Below are positions 8,056 to 15,997 of a DNA stretch of 34,680 nucleotides, piece by piece. Position 1 is the first letter of the stretch. Every line of letters starts with the position of its first letter. Under the pieces are notes generated by a model that searched no databases, was not told the DNA's origin, and was given only the letters and a program-made list of their open reading frames with translations. Both the position numbers and the translations under genes were made by a program. The stretch is from Prolixibacteraceae bacterium UBA5740. Its GTDB lineage: Bacteria > Bacteroidota > Bacteroidia > Bacteroidales > Prolixibacteraceae. The stretch lies in contig DIFU01000045.1 in assembly GCA_002419285.1 (NCBI GenBank), forward strand, positions 1-34,680, read 5' to 3'.

Positions 8056-9143
8056 TATATATTGTCGTTGGCATATTCATTTTTGCGATCGTGCAATTAT
8101 TGGTTGCATTTATAAATTATCTCAAGCCTGAAACACTTGTTCGCTCTGATTTGCAAACCGATGCCCTGGTTTCAGTGTTGATACCGGCCAGGAACGAAGA
8201 GAATAATATTGGTAAGTTATTGCAAGACCTTACCCGTCATTCATACCGGAATCTGGAGATTATCGTGTTCGATGATGAGTCGTCTGACCGGACAGCAGAA
8301 GTGGTTCAGGAATTTGCCGCCAAAGATTCAAGAATCAGGCTTATCAGTTCAAATGGATTGCCGGATGGATGGTTGGGAAAGAATTTTGCCTGCCATACTC
8401 TGTCGACAAATGCAAAGGGATCATATTACCTGTTTCTGGATGCAGATGTAAGGATCCATGGGGATTTGGTTTACGATAGTCTGGGATTTATGAGGAAACA
8501 CAATTTGGGATTGATGTCAGTATTTCCCTCCCAGATCATGCAATCGCCGGGTGAAAAGGCCACCGTGCCGGTCATGAATCTGGTATTGCTTTCACTGCTT
8601 CCACTTCGCCTTGTAAGAAATTCGACCCGTTCATCTTTTGCTGCAGCGAATGGCCAGTTTATGTTGTTCGATGCCCCTTGTTACCAGAAGATGCAACCTC
8701 ACGAAAAGATGAAAGGGAAAAGGGTGGAGGATATTGAGATTTCAAGGTGGTACAAAAAAAATGGAATACGCATTGCCTGCTTAGCTGGTGTTGAAGAGGT
8801 CAGATGCCGGATGTATCCAGGTTATCGGGAAGCAGTAAATGGTTTTTCCAGGAATGTTATCCAGTTTTTCGGAGGTTCAGGCTTTTTGGCAGTGTTATAT
8901 GGTTTGACAACAATACTGGGAATTGTGCCAATAATGATCACAATGTCAATAAGATATGTAGTTTATTTTATTCTGATTCATGTCTTGAGGAGAATTTTTA
9001 TTTCCCTGACGAGTAATCAATCCATTGCAGATAATCTGATTTACGCTGTTCCTCAGCAATTGTCACTTTTAATCTTTATCATCAGGGCAATCGTTATTGA
9101 AAAGAAAGGAGGCATTGTTTGGAAAGAAAGATCGGTATACTGA
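8052..9143 (+). CDS. GT2 glycosyltransferase, CruC/CrtQ-like, probably glycosylating the hydroxy-carotenoid
   Basis: A family 2 glycosyltransferase of 363 residues with an N-terminal membrane anchor (residues 1-20). The catalytic domain shows VSVLIPARNEENNIGKLL, IIVFDDESSDRT (nucleotide-binding Asp), LFLDADVRI (metal-binding DxD, about 127-135) and VEDIEISRWYKKNG (acceptor-side ED motif, about 225-238). Hydrophobic C-terminal segments (about 275-345) place it at the membrane. The arrangement is that of carotenoid glycosyltransferases such as CrtQ and CruC. It overlaps the acyltransferase gene by 4 bp and the following TPR gene by 25 bp. The most probable acceptor is the hydroxyl made by the CruF-like enzyme; the sugar cannot be predicted. 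Confidence 0.82.
   Translation: MIYIVVGIFIFAIVQLLVAFINYLKPETLVRSDLQTDALVSVLIPARNEENNIGKLLQDLTRHSYRNLEIIVFDDESSDRTAEVVQEFAAKDSRIRLISSNGLPDGWLGKNFACHTLSTNAKGSYYLFLDADVRIHGDLVYDSLGFMRKHNLGLMSVFPSQIMQSPGEKATVPVMNLVLLSLLPLRLVRNSTRSSFAAANGQFMLFDAPCYQKMQPHEKMKGKRVEDIEISRWYKKNGIRIACLAGVEEVRCRMYPGYREAVNGFSRNVIQFFGGSGFLAVLYGLTTILGIVPIMITMSIRYVVYFILIHVLRRIFISLTSNQSIADNLIYAVPQQLSLLIFIIRAIVIEKKGGIVWKERSVY
9105..9112 (+). promoter_or_regulatory. Strong Shine-Dalgarno deciding a TTG start
   Basis: AAAGGAGG lies inside the end of the glycosyltransferase gene, 6 bases before the TTG at 9119. Canonical Shine-Dalgarno sequences are rare at the other starts in this window, and no in-frame ATG exists before the signal peptide, so this site fixes the start of the TPR protein. 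Confidence 0.7.
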
Positions 9144-9838
9144 TATTTTGGTTTTTGACCTTTTCGACCATAAGTATGGCCTCTGAAAAGAATCAGATCT
9201 ACGCCGCTTATATTTCCGGGAATATGGGCATTTGGAAAGAAACCATTGATAAAATGGAGCAAAAGAAATCAACCTCTGATGGAGCCATTTTAGAACTCGT
9301 CAATTATCAGTATGGATATATTGGCTGGGCCATGGGAGTTGAGCGTCATAATGAAGCCAGACATTATCTCGAATTAGCGGAAAAGCATCTTGAAAGATTA
9401 GGTAAGCGAGGATATTCTCCTGCATCTGTATTTGCCTATCGGTCGGCTCTATATGGTTTTCGAATAGGCCTGAATCGTTTCCAGGCACCGATATTGGGTC
9501 CGCGAAGTGTTTCTCAAGCCAAAAGTGCCGTTGAAACAGATCCGGAGAATCCTTTGGGGTATATTCAGTTGGGGAATGCCGAATATTATATGCCAGCTGT
9601 TTTTGGTGGATCAAAAACCAAAGCGCTGGGATATTTTCTTAAAGCAAAATCTCTGATGGAGGCGCAAAAAGGGGGAATTCAAAATGATTGGAACTATCTG
9701 AGTCTTTTAACTCTCATCGCCCAGGTATACATTGATTTGTCAGAAAAAGAGAAAGCTAAAAAATTGTATGAAGAAATATTGAAAATTGAACCCGAATTCT
9801 TGTGGGTGAAGAATGAATTGTTTCCAGGTGTTAAATAA
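9119..9838 (+). CDS. Secreted TPR-type protein of the carotenoid operon
   Basis: A 239-residue protein with an N-terminal signal peptide (MERKIGILIFWFLTFSTISMA, probable cleavage after SMA). It is followed by alpha-helical repeats of TPR type, clearest at PLGYIQLGNAEYYMP and IAQVYIDLSEKEKAKKLYEE near the C-terminus. It should be periplasmic or membrane-associated. It starts with TTG behind a strong ribosome-binding site inside the glycosyltransferase gene, and ends 12 bp before crtI, so it is embedded in the operon. TPR proteins are scaffolds; a role in assembling or localising the carotenoid enzymes or product is a guess from position alone. No enzymatic motif is seen. Confidence 0.78.
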   Translation: MERKIGILIFWFLTFSTISMASEKNQIYAAYISGNMGIWKETIDKMEQKKSTSDGAILELVNYQYGYIGWAMGVERHNEARHYLELAEKHLERLGKRGYSPASVFAYRSALYGFRIGLNRFQAPILGPRSVSQAKSAVETDPENPLGYIQLGNAEYYMPAVFGGSKTKALGYFLKAKSLMEAQKGGIQNDWNYLSLLTLIAQVYIDLSEKEKAKKLYEEILKIEPEFLWVKNELFPGVK

Positions 9839-9850
9839 AAAAGCAATTAT

Positions 9851-11332
9851 ATGAGCAAGAAAGTATTAGTTGTTGGTGCAGGGCTTGGTGGAATAGCTAC
9901 AGCCCTTCGATTGGCAAAGCAAGGATTTGATGTTGAGATCCTTGAAAAAAACAAACAAGCGGGTGGTCGGTTGAACCAAATCAAAAAGGATGGATTCACC
10001 TTTGACACTGGCCCAAGTTTTTTCAGCATGTCATATGAGTTTGAGGAGTTTGCCAGGGATTGTGGCATTAATCTGCCTTTTCAATATGTCGAGCTTGATC
10101 CGCTTTACTCTGTCCACATAAAGGGTAATCCGCGTATCTTTCATTTATATAAGGATTTGGATAGACTGGCAGAACAATTCAATGACTTTGAACCTGGCTT
10201 CAGAGTTAAAATGGAAAAGTATCTCAAGAAATCAGGTGCTTTGTTTGATGATACGATCGATATTGTAATAAAACGAAATTTCAACTCGTTGCCAGCATAT
10301 CTGGTCGCCCTGGCTACTGTAAATCCTATTCATTTGCCCATATTATTCCGAAGTTTCTACGATCAGGTGAAGAAGCATTTTTCATCGAAGGAGGCCCGGA
10401 TGATAATTTCTTTGGTCGCTTTTTTCCTTGGGCGTACTCCATTCGATACAAATGCGGTCTATACACTACTTTCATATACCGAATTCAGACATAACGGCTA
10501 TTTCAACGTTGAAGGCGGAATGTACAAGATCGTTGAAGGAATTGTTGATGAACTGAATAAGTCTAACGTGAAAATTCATTACAATACTGAAATTGTAGAA
10601 TTTAAGGAGGAAAACGGGAAGCTGAAATATTTTATTGATCAGACTGGCAAACAGTGGACTGCGGATTCATTTTTGGTGAACAGTGATGCAGCCAATTTCA
10701 GGCACACCATTTTTAAACGTAAAGGTTATGAATCTGAAAGAATGGCGAAGAAAAGCTGGACAATGGGCTATCTGACCATTTATCTGGGTATAAATATTAA
10801 GTTGCCTGAAATCAATCATCATAATTACTATTTGGGAGAAGATTTTGAAGGCTATGCTCATAACATCCTTCATAAGAAGGAAGTACTCGATAATCCATAT
10901 TATTATGTGAACGTTCTCTCGAGGAAGAATCCGGAATGCGCACCTGAAGGTTGTGAAAGCCTGTTTTTTGTTTGCCCGGTCCCCAATCTTTTGGCAAAGC
11001 CCGACTGGAGAGACAAGGATCAGATTGTTGACAAGGTGATTCGCGATTTCTCTGACAGGATTGGCATAGGTATCGGCGATCATATCGTCTCGAAAACTGT
11101 TTATACACCCATTGATTGGCAAGACCAATTCAACCTGTATATGGGGAGTGGGCTTGGACTCTCCCATAGTCTGGGACAAATTGGCGGTTTCAGGCCACCA
11201 AATCATGATGAAGATTTTGAAAATGTATTCTATGCGGGTGCGTCTACAGTCCCGGGTGCTGGATTGCCAATGGCAATAATCAGTTCAAAACTGGCAACTG
11301 AGAGAATTTTGGAATTTTCTTCAAAAAAGTAA
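9851..11332 (+). CDS. crtI: Phytoene desaturase (CrtI family)
   Basis: An FAD-dependent carotenoid desaturase of 493 residues that would convert phytoene to lycopene. The N-terminal dinucleotide-binding fold reads VVGAGLGGIATALRLAKQG (Gly9, Gly11, Gly14) with EILEKN at the end of the second strand, then GGRLNQ and FDTGPSFF. The C-terminal FAD motif is FYAGASTVPGAGLPMAIISS. It is the only desaturase in the window. A separate CrtD-type 3',4'-desaturase, which shares the fold, is not present, so either this enzyme acts alone or another lies elsewhere. It is the last gene of the operon, 124 bp before the regulator gene, with AT-rich palindromes between them. Confidence 0.92.
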   Translation: MSKKVLVVGAGLGGIATALRLAKQGFDVEILEKNKQAGGRLNQIKKDGFTFDTGPSFFSMSYEFEEFARDCGINLPFQYVELDPLYSVHIKGNPRIFHLYKDLDRLAEQFNDFEPGFRVKMEKYLKKSGALFDDTIDIVIKRNFNSLPAYLVALATVNPIHLPILFRSFYDQVKKHFSSKEARMIISLVAFFLGRTPFDTNAVYTLLSYTEFRHNGYFNVEGGMYKIVEGIVDELNKSNVKIHYNTEIVEFKEENGKLKYFIDQTGKQWTADSFLVNSDAANFRHTIFKRKGYESERMAKKSWTMGYLTIYLGINIKLPEINHHNYYLGEDFEGYAHNILHKKEVLDNPYYYVNVLSRKNPECAPEGCESLFFVCPVPNLLAKPDWRDKDQIVDKVIRDFSDRIGIGIGDHIVSKTVYTPIDWQDQFNLYMGSGLGLSHSLGQIGGFRPPNHDEDFENVFYAGASTVPGAGLPMAIISSKLATERILEFSSKK

Positions 11333-11363
11333 TAACCCAATTCCCTCCGCGACAAATAATTCC

Positions 11364-11398
11364 TTTGTTTATCTTATAATTGTATAAGATTAAACAAA
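11364..11398 (+). promoter_or_regulatory. 35-bp near-perfect palindrome upstream of carH
   Basis: The left arm TTTGTTTATCTTATA (11364-11378) and right arm TATAAGATTAAACAAA (11383-11398) are complementary except for one extra base in the right arm, around a 4-base centre (ATTG). It contains inverted TGTTTA/TAAACA half-sites like those upstream of crtB (5017-5046). It is AT-rich with no downstream T-run, so an operator is more likely than an intrinsic terminator of crtI. Confidence 0.55.
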
Positions 11399-11418
11399 AT
11401 AACGCTAAGTGCGTTATT
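11398..11418 (+). promoter_or_regulatory. Inverted repeat AATAACGC-N5-GCGTTATT
   Basis: Perfect 8-bp arms with a 5-bp spacer abut the 35-bp palindrome on one side and a third inverted repeat on the other. The position 39 bp before the regulator start suggests a protein-binding site or 5' UTR hairpin. Confidence 0.45.
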
Positions 11419-11421
11419 AAG

Positions 11422-11439
11422 TACATCGTTACTGATGTA
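11422..11439 (+). promoter_or_regulatory. Inverted repeat TACATC-N6-GATGTA
   Basis: Perfect 6-bp arms occur 18 bp before the carH ATG. The TACA...TGTA outline resembles MerR-family dyads, including those described for CarH/LitR proteins; the match is to a loose pattern only. Confidence 0.4.
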
Positions 11440-11456
11440 GCTTCAATTTTTATGTG

Positions 11457-12335
11457 ATGACAAACAGGTATTCCATTAAGGACTTAGAAATCTTATCAGG
11501 AGTGAAGGCTCATACGATCCGAATCTGGGAAAAGCGATATAATTTACTATCCCCGGAAAGGACAGATACTAATATCCGGTTTTATAACGACAGTGATCTT
11601 CGCAAGATTATCAACGTTGCCTTTTTGGTCAGGCATCAGTTTAAAATCTCCAGAATTTCAACATGGGAACCAGCTCGTATTCAGGCAGAAGTACTCAATA
11701 TATCAAATAACTCGGGAGAAAAGGATGAACTTACCGAACAGCTCATTTCTTGTTTGATCTCATTTGAGAATCAAAAATTCCTGAAACTAGTCAATGACAT
11801 TATTCACGATCTGGGAAATGAAGAGGCTTATACAAAGGTATTTTTTGGTTTTCTTGAAAAGGTTGGTCTTTATTGGCAGGCTGGCGTGCTATATCCTGCA
11901 CAGGAACACTTTGTTTCCAACGTATTAAGGCAGAAACTGCTTGCAGAGATTGAATTTGCGGAGGCTGAGAACAAGAACCAACCCACTATGTTGTTTTTTC
12001 TTCATGAAAACGAAATGCATGAACTGGGATTGCTTTTTTACTCATGGATTGCCAGGAAGTTAGGTTACAATGTTATTTATCTTGGTGCTCAGGTACCATT
12101 TGAAGATCTTCAAAAGGTTGCAAGCGCCACCCATTTGGATTCTGTTCTAACCTCCTTTGTCAATCCAATGGAGGAAGGTTTTTTTCTTGATTATTTGCAA
12201 AAGCTGCTTCAGTTGTTCCCAAACCAGAAAATATATGTTGCAGGATATCAGGTTGTTAATATTATGGCGGAACTTCCGCAAGGGATTGAAGCTATAAGGG
12301 ATTATAAAGCCCTCAAGCAAAAGTTAACGAAATAA
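11457..12335 (+). CDS. carH: CarH-type MerR-family regulator with cobalamin-binding photoreceptor domain
   Basis: The N-terminal MerR helix-turn-helix (YSIKDLEILSGVKAHTIRIWEKRY, split at residues 5-14 and 15-28) is followed by a helical bundle and a C-terminal Rossmann-like B12 domain. Trp140-x9-Glu150-His151 (YWQAGVLYPAQEH) reproduces the Wx9EH signature of light-sensing CarH proteins. ENEMHELG (Glu186, His188, Gly191) is the ExHxxG cobalamin motif whose His is the lower axial ligand. Known CarH tetramers with adenosylcobalamin repress carotenoid genes in the dark and fall apart on light. Here residue 141, after the Trp, is Gln, where Thermus CarH has His132. GTG at 11454 is an alternative start. 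The gene is co-directional with, and downstream of, the operon it probably represses, and likely autoregulated through the palindromes at 11364-11439. Confidence 0.87.
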   Translation: MTNRYSIKDLEILSGVKAHTIRIWEKRYNLLSPERTDTNIRFYNDSDLRKIINVAFLVRHQFKISRISTWEPARIQAEVLNISNNSGEKDELTEQLISCLISFENQKFLKLVNDIIHDLGNEEAYTKVFFGFLEKVGLYWQAGVLYPAQEHFVSNVLRQKLLAEIEFAEAENKNQPTMLFFLHENEMHELGLLFYSWIARKLGYNVIYLGAQVPFEDLQKVASATHLDSVLTSFVNPMEEGFFLDYLQKLLQLFPNQKIYVAGYQVVNIMAELPQGIEAIRDYKALKQKLTK

Positions 12336-12441
12336 CTATTTGAATCATACTTAGAAACTGGTCCTTCCCAATTTTTGGTTTCCTGTACAATAGACAGTAA
12401 TGTTTCTTATATTTATTGCATAAATTGAAAACATACTGAAC

Positions 12442-14310
12442 ATGAAACCTGCCATTTCGTACCTGCGTCAATCAAATTTTTTCGGTCTGATATTCATTCT
12501 CCTGACAAGTATGGTCAGTCCTCTGCATAGTTTTTCCCAACCCGGCGACGGACCTTATGGTCCTGTCCGACAGAGTTACGGTCTTCCCCAAATATCAGGA
12601 AATATAATTTTTGTTTCCCCAGATGGTCGGAATGACACTGACGGGTCTAATATCGATTCTCCCACCACTCTTGAGGCTGCAATCTCCAGGGTTTCCACCG
12701 GAGATGCAATAATTTTAAGGGGAGGTACCTACCGAACCGGCGGCCTGGTGTTGAATCAAGGGATCACTATGCAGCCCTATATGGATGAACTGCCAATAAT
12801 GAAAGGCACTTTTGTCGCTGATAATTGGAAGAATTTAGGAAATGGGTTATGGACTACTCATTGGGAAAAGCTTTTTCCGGCAGCCCCGGCCGACTGGTGG
12901 CAGAGAGACCGTGAAGGCAAACGTACCCCTTTGCATAAGTTTAATAACGATATGGTTTTTGTTGATGGAAGATATTTGCAATCGGCAGGCTATGAGGCAG
13001 AAGTTGATGAGAATTCATTCTATGTTGATTATACTACAGGCACCGTTTATATAGGGGTAGATCCAACTGATAGAATGATTGAAATCACTGCATTTGATGT
13101 GGCAATACATCGTACCTTAGAGGATGTTCATGGTAAATCAAGTGACGGGAAAGGCCCTGAGATACGGGGTATTACATTTACACAATATGCTTATAGGGCA
13201 TTTGAGTTCGATGGATATAATCCTGAAGAGGTTTCTCCTGAAGCGGCTCATGGCAAGGACGTTGTCGGCACTACGTTGGAACATTGCACGATCTCTTATT
13301 GTTCGAGAGTCGCTGGTTACTTCAGGGGTGACCATCTGACGATCAGGAATTGTAAGGTAAGTGATACAAGTACTGAAGGCATATTTGTTCTAAGCTCGTC
13401 CGATGTCCTCCTTGAAAAGAACATTTTTACCCGCAACAATATTGAACGAATTACAGGTTACTATCCTTCAGCCGTTAAAATATTCAATCAGTGTTACAGG
13501 GTCACATGTGCTAATAATTTGGTTAAAGATCTGCCTTTTTCAAATGGTATTTGGTATGATGTAGGCAATGTGGACGGAGTTTTTATCAATAACTGGATTG
13601 AAAACGTCGGAATTGTTGATCGTCGGATTACAGGCAATCAAACCTGGCCGAGTGAAAGCGGATTTTTCTTTGAAATTTCAAAGGGTGCAATATGTGCCGG
13701 GAATGTTTTTGTGAATTGTGAAATGGGTGTTCATATCCTGAATAGTTGTGATGTGAAAATGTTTCAGAATACCTTTGTCAACAGTACTGCCACATTCGCA
13801 AGGAGCGAAAGGAGCGCTCAAGGCGATCATTTTGGATGGCATCCGGCTTCAGGACCTGATGTCGATGAACGTGACGGACATGTTTTTGTAAACAACCTGA
13901 TGTATGGGGATCAAGGATTTCACAGACCTTTGTTGTTCGTATGGCAACGTGATTTCCTCTGTGAGAGACTTGACGAACCTCAATTTGATGAAATAGATCA
14001 TAATGTATATGCCATGGAGTCAAGAGGAAAATCACCTCTGATCCTATGGAGCCCTGTAAACACCCAAGGGTGCATAGCTGAAATGAATTCACCGGAAGAT
14101 CTGAATCAACTGCTTCCACAATTTTCTGGCAACAGTAAACTTTATCTGGGTTATAATGTTTTTCAAAGTCAGGAGCTCAAACGCCTCGCTTTGCTGGAAA
14201 GTTTCACTGGACATGGTCATGCTACCAAAATGCCTGATTCTATAAGTAAAGTCCTGAACAGACCCAAAAAAGACTCTCCTTATGTGGGAGCTTATCCAAT
14301 TGTAAAGTAG
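12442..14310 (+). CDS. Secreted right-handed beta-helix protein of unknown substrate
   Basis: A 622-residue protein with a signal peptide (about residues 1-32, ending SFSQ). It begins with FVSPDGRNDTDGS and TLEAAISRVSTGDAIILRGGTY, the usual start of parallel beta-helix (PbH1/DUF1565-like) proteins. Helix coils follow in residues about 230-470, with repeated patterns such as HCTISYCSR, LTIRNCKVSDTSTEGIF, DVLLEKNIFTRN, CAGNVFVNCEMGVHILN and VKMFQNTFVNST. Proteins with this fold are often polysaccharide lyases or glycosidases, but I cannot point to a catalytic set, so no enzyme activity is assigned. It stands 106 bp after carH and 59 bp before an Old Yellow Enzyme gene. No PUL-type SusC/SusD genes are nearby. 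The signal peptide indicates periplasmic or surface location. Confidence 0.8.
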   Translation: MKPAISYLRQSNFFGLIFILLTSMVSPLHSFSQPGDGPYGPVRQSYGLPQISGNIIFVSPDGRNDTDGSNIDSPTTLEAAISRVSTGDAIILRGGTYRTGGLVLNQGITMQPYMDELPIMKGTFVADNWKNLGNGLWTTHWEKLFPAAPADWWQRDREGKRTPLHKFNNDMVFVDGRYLQSAGYEAEVDENSFYVDYTTGTVYIGVDPTDRMIEITAFDVAIHRTLEDVHGKSSDGKGPEIRGITFTQYAYRAFEFDGYNPEEVSPEAAHGKDVVGTTLEHCTISYCSRVAGYFRGDHLTIRNCKVSDTSTEGIFVLSSSDVLLEKNIFTRNNIERITGYYPSAVKIFNQCYRVTCANNLVKDLPFSNGIWYDVGNVDGVFINNWIENVGIVDRRITGNQTWPSESGFFFEISKGAICAGNVFVNCEMGVHILNSCDVKMFQNTFVNSTATFARSERSAQGDHFGWHPASGPDVDERDGHVFVNNLMYGDQGFHRPLLFVWQRDFLCERLDEPQFDEIDHNVYAMESRGKSPLILWSPVNTQGCIAEMNSPEDLNQLLPQFSGNSKLYLGYNVFQSQELKRLALLESFTGHGHATKMPDSISKVLNRPKKDSPYVGAYPIVK

Positions 14311-14369
14311 GATGGGGTTTATGATCAGGTGGAAGATGTTTTTATTCATGATCTAATAGCAAATTTATA

Positions 14370-15431
14370 ATGTCAAAACTTTTATCCCCTCTGACTATAA
14401 AGGATATAACCTTTAAAAATCGCATTGCGATTTCTCCAATGTGCCAGTATTCGGCATGGGATGGTTATGCCAATAATTGGCATCTGGTTCATTATGGAAG
14501 CCGAGCGGTTGGTGGCGCGGGATTGATAATTCAGGAGGCCACGGGCGTTTCGCCCGAAGGTCGTATTACCCCGGGTGATCTGGGTATTTACCTTGATGAA
14601 CACCTTGAGAACCTGACCGCCATAACAACCTTCGTGAAACAGCATGGAGGAGTGCCTGGAATTCAATTGGCTCATGCCGGGCGAAAGGCTGGTTGTTCCC
14701 GACCATGGGATGGAGGGAAGCAACTTCCCTTAAACGAAGGTGGCTGGAGAACGGTAGCCCCCTCGCCAATCCCGTTTTTCCCTCATGACGAAAAGCCTGA
14801 AGAATTGGACCTCTCCGGTATAATGAAGGTTGTTGCCGATTTTCGGTCTGCGGCTGCCCGGGCTTTGGATGCCGGGTTTCAGGTTTTGGAGATTCACGCT
14901 GCACACGGCTATTTGATACATGAGTTTTTATCGCCGATAACCAACCAAAGAAAGGATTCTTATGGAGGTGCTTTCGAGAATCGAATCAGGCTGCTAATCG
15001 AAATTGTAAGGGCAGTAAAGACTGTGTGGCCTTCTAATATGCCCCTGTTTGTCCGAATTTCAGCAACTGATTGGGTTAATGGAGGCTGGGACATTGATGA
15101 AGCGGTTAAATTGGCATCAAAGCTTAAAAGTGAAGGCGTCGACCTAATAGACACTTCTTCAGGAGGATTGGTTCCGGATGCCATAATCTCATTTGCCCCT
15201 GGATATCAGGTCGATTTTGCTTCAAGAATCAGGAAGGAGACGGGTATCTTGACCGGAGCTGTTGGGTTGATTACAAGTATTTCGCAGGCTGAGGAGATTT
15301 TGAATGCGGATCATGCAGATTTGATACTCATTGCGAGGGAGTCGCTGAGAAATCCATACTTCGGGTTAACGGCCGGTAATGAGCTGGCTGAAGAAGTTGA
15401 TTGGCCAGTTCAGTATATCAGGGCGAAATAA
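14370..15431 (+). CDS. namA: Old Yellow Enzyme, YqjM/NamA-type NADPH dehydrogenase
   Basis: An FMN-dependent ene-reductase (353 residues, TIM barrel) that reduces activated C=C bonds of enones using NADPH. It belongs to the YqjM (thermophilic-like) class: Cys25 and Tyr27 in SPMCQYSA tune the flavin, GIQLAHAGRKA lies at 98-107, and the substrate-binding pair His176/His179 with Tyr181 is in EIHAAHGYLIHEF. FLSPITNQRKDSYGG follows. The C-terminal FMN phosphate region includes AVGLITS and LILIARESLRNPYF. The physiological substrate is unknown; family members are linked to detoxification of electrophiles. It is co-directional with the beta-helix gene and converges on the Rrf2 gene. Confidence 0.92.
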   Translation: MSKLLSPLTIKDITFKNRIAISPMCQYSAWDGYANNWHLVHYGSRAVGGAGLIIQEATGVSPEGRITPGDLGIYLDEHLENLTAITTFVKQHGGVPGIQLAHAGRKAGCSRPWDGGKQLPLNEGGWRTVAPSPIPFFPHDEKPEELDLSGIMKVVADFRSAAARALDAGFQVLEIHAAHGYLIHEFLSPITNQRKDSYGGAFENRIRLLIEIVRAVKTVWPSNMPLFVRISATDWVNGGWDIDEAVKLASKLKSEGVDLIDTSSGGLVPDAIISFAPGYQVDFASRIRKETGILTGAVGLITSISQAEEILNADHADLILIARESLRNPYFGLTAGNELAEEVDWPVQYIRAK

Positions 15432-15523
15432 GTTGAAGGATTGCTGAATTGCTTTTGATACGAATACATCAGATTTACAAGATTCCTGTACTGAGATCAA
15501 CGGACATAACGAGTTGATAATTT

Positions 15524-15982
15524 CTACTCCTGATAAACCGATTTGGAAGGTTCAGGTTCAGTCCTAGGATTCAGGGAAACCTCCTTGTTGATTAATTCCT
15601 GCAGGGTAATACCTTGCATATAATTGATTATTAGTTGATTGAGATCGCCATAAATTCCTTGTGCTGAGCAATGCCCTGAACGGTCGCACACCTCGTTTCC
15701 AGTTAGGCAATCCACCACGCAAATTGCTGGCTCAAATGCCTGATAGATGTCATAAAGTGAAATATTTTCAGGTGATTTACGTAAGACATATCCACTTTTT
15801 TTCCCTTTTACATTGCGGATAAGCATGGCAGTCTTGAGCGCATGAATGATATGATCAAGATACTTCAATGAGATTTCTTGCCTCTCTGAAACTTCTTTCT
15901 GGTAAACTCCAGTTAAAGAGTCATTCATGGCTATTTCCAGCATGGTCCTGATACCATACCTTGTTTTTGCATTCAATCTCAC
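15524..15982 (-). CDS. Rrf2-family Fe-S-type transcriptional regulator
   Basis: A 152-residue Rrf2 protein. The winged helix (MRLNAKTRYGIRTMLEIA, then ISLKYLDHIIHALKTAMLI and GYVLRKSPENISLYDIYQA) is followed by a cysteine cluster Cys88, Cys92, Cys99, Cys105 (CVVDC..VCDRSGHC). This is the region that binds Fe-S clusters in IscR, NsrR and RsrR. It is therefore probably a redox-, iron- or NO-responsive repressor; which signal cannot be told. It is the last gene of a four-gene cluster with two YceI-like genes and a porin gene, starting 15 bp after the YceI-like gene. It is a good candidate to bind the inverted repeat at 18665-18683 upstream of the cluster (autoregulation). Confidence 0.85.
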   Translation of the reverse strand: MRLNAKTRYGIRTMLEIAMNDSLTGVYQKEVSERQEISLKYLDHIIHALKTAMLIRNVKGKKSGYVLRKSPENISLYDIYQAFEPAICVVDCLTGNEVCDRSGHCSAQGIYGDLNQLIINYMQGITLQELINKEVSLNPRTEPEPSKSVYQE

Positions 15983-15997
15983 AATAATCCGTTTAGT

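Noticed and set aside
11364..11398. Intrinsic terminator for crtI
   Set aside because: The palindrome is AT-rich and has no T-run after either arm; sharing half-sites with the crtB upstream region fits an operator better.
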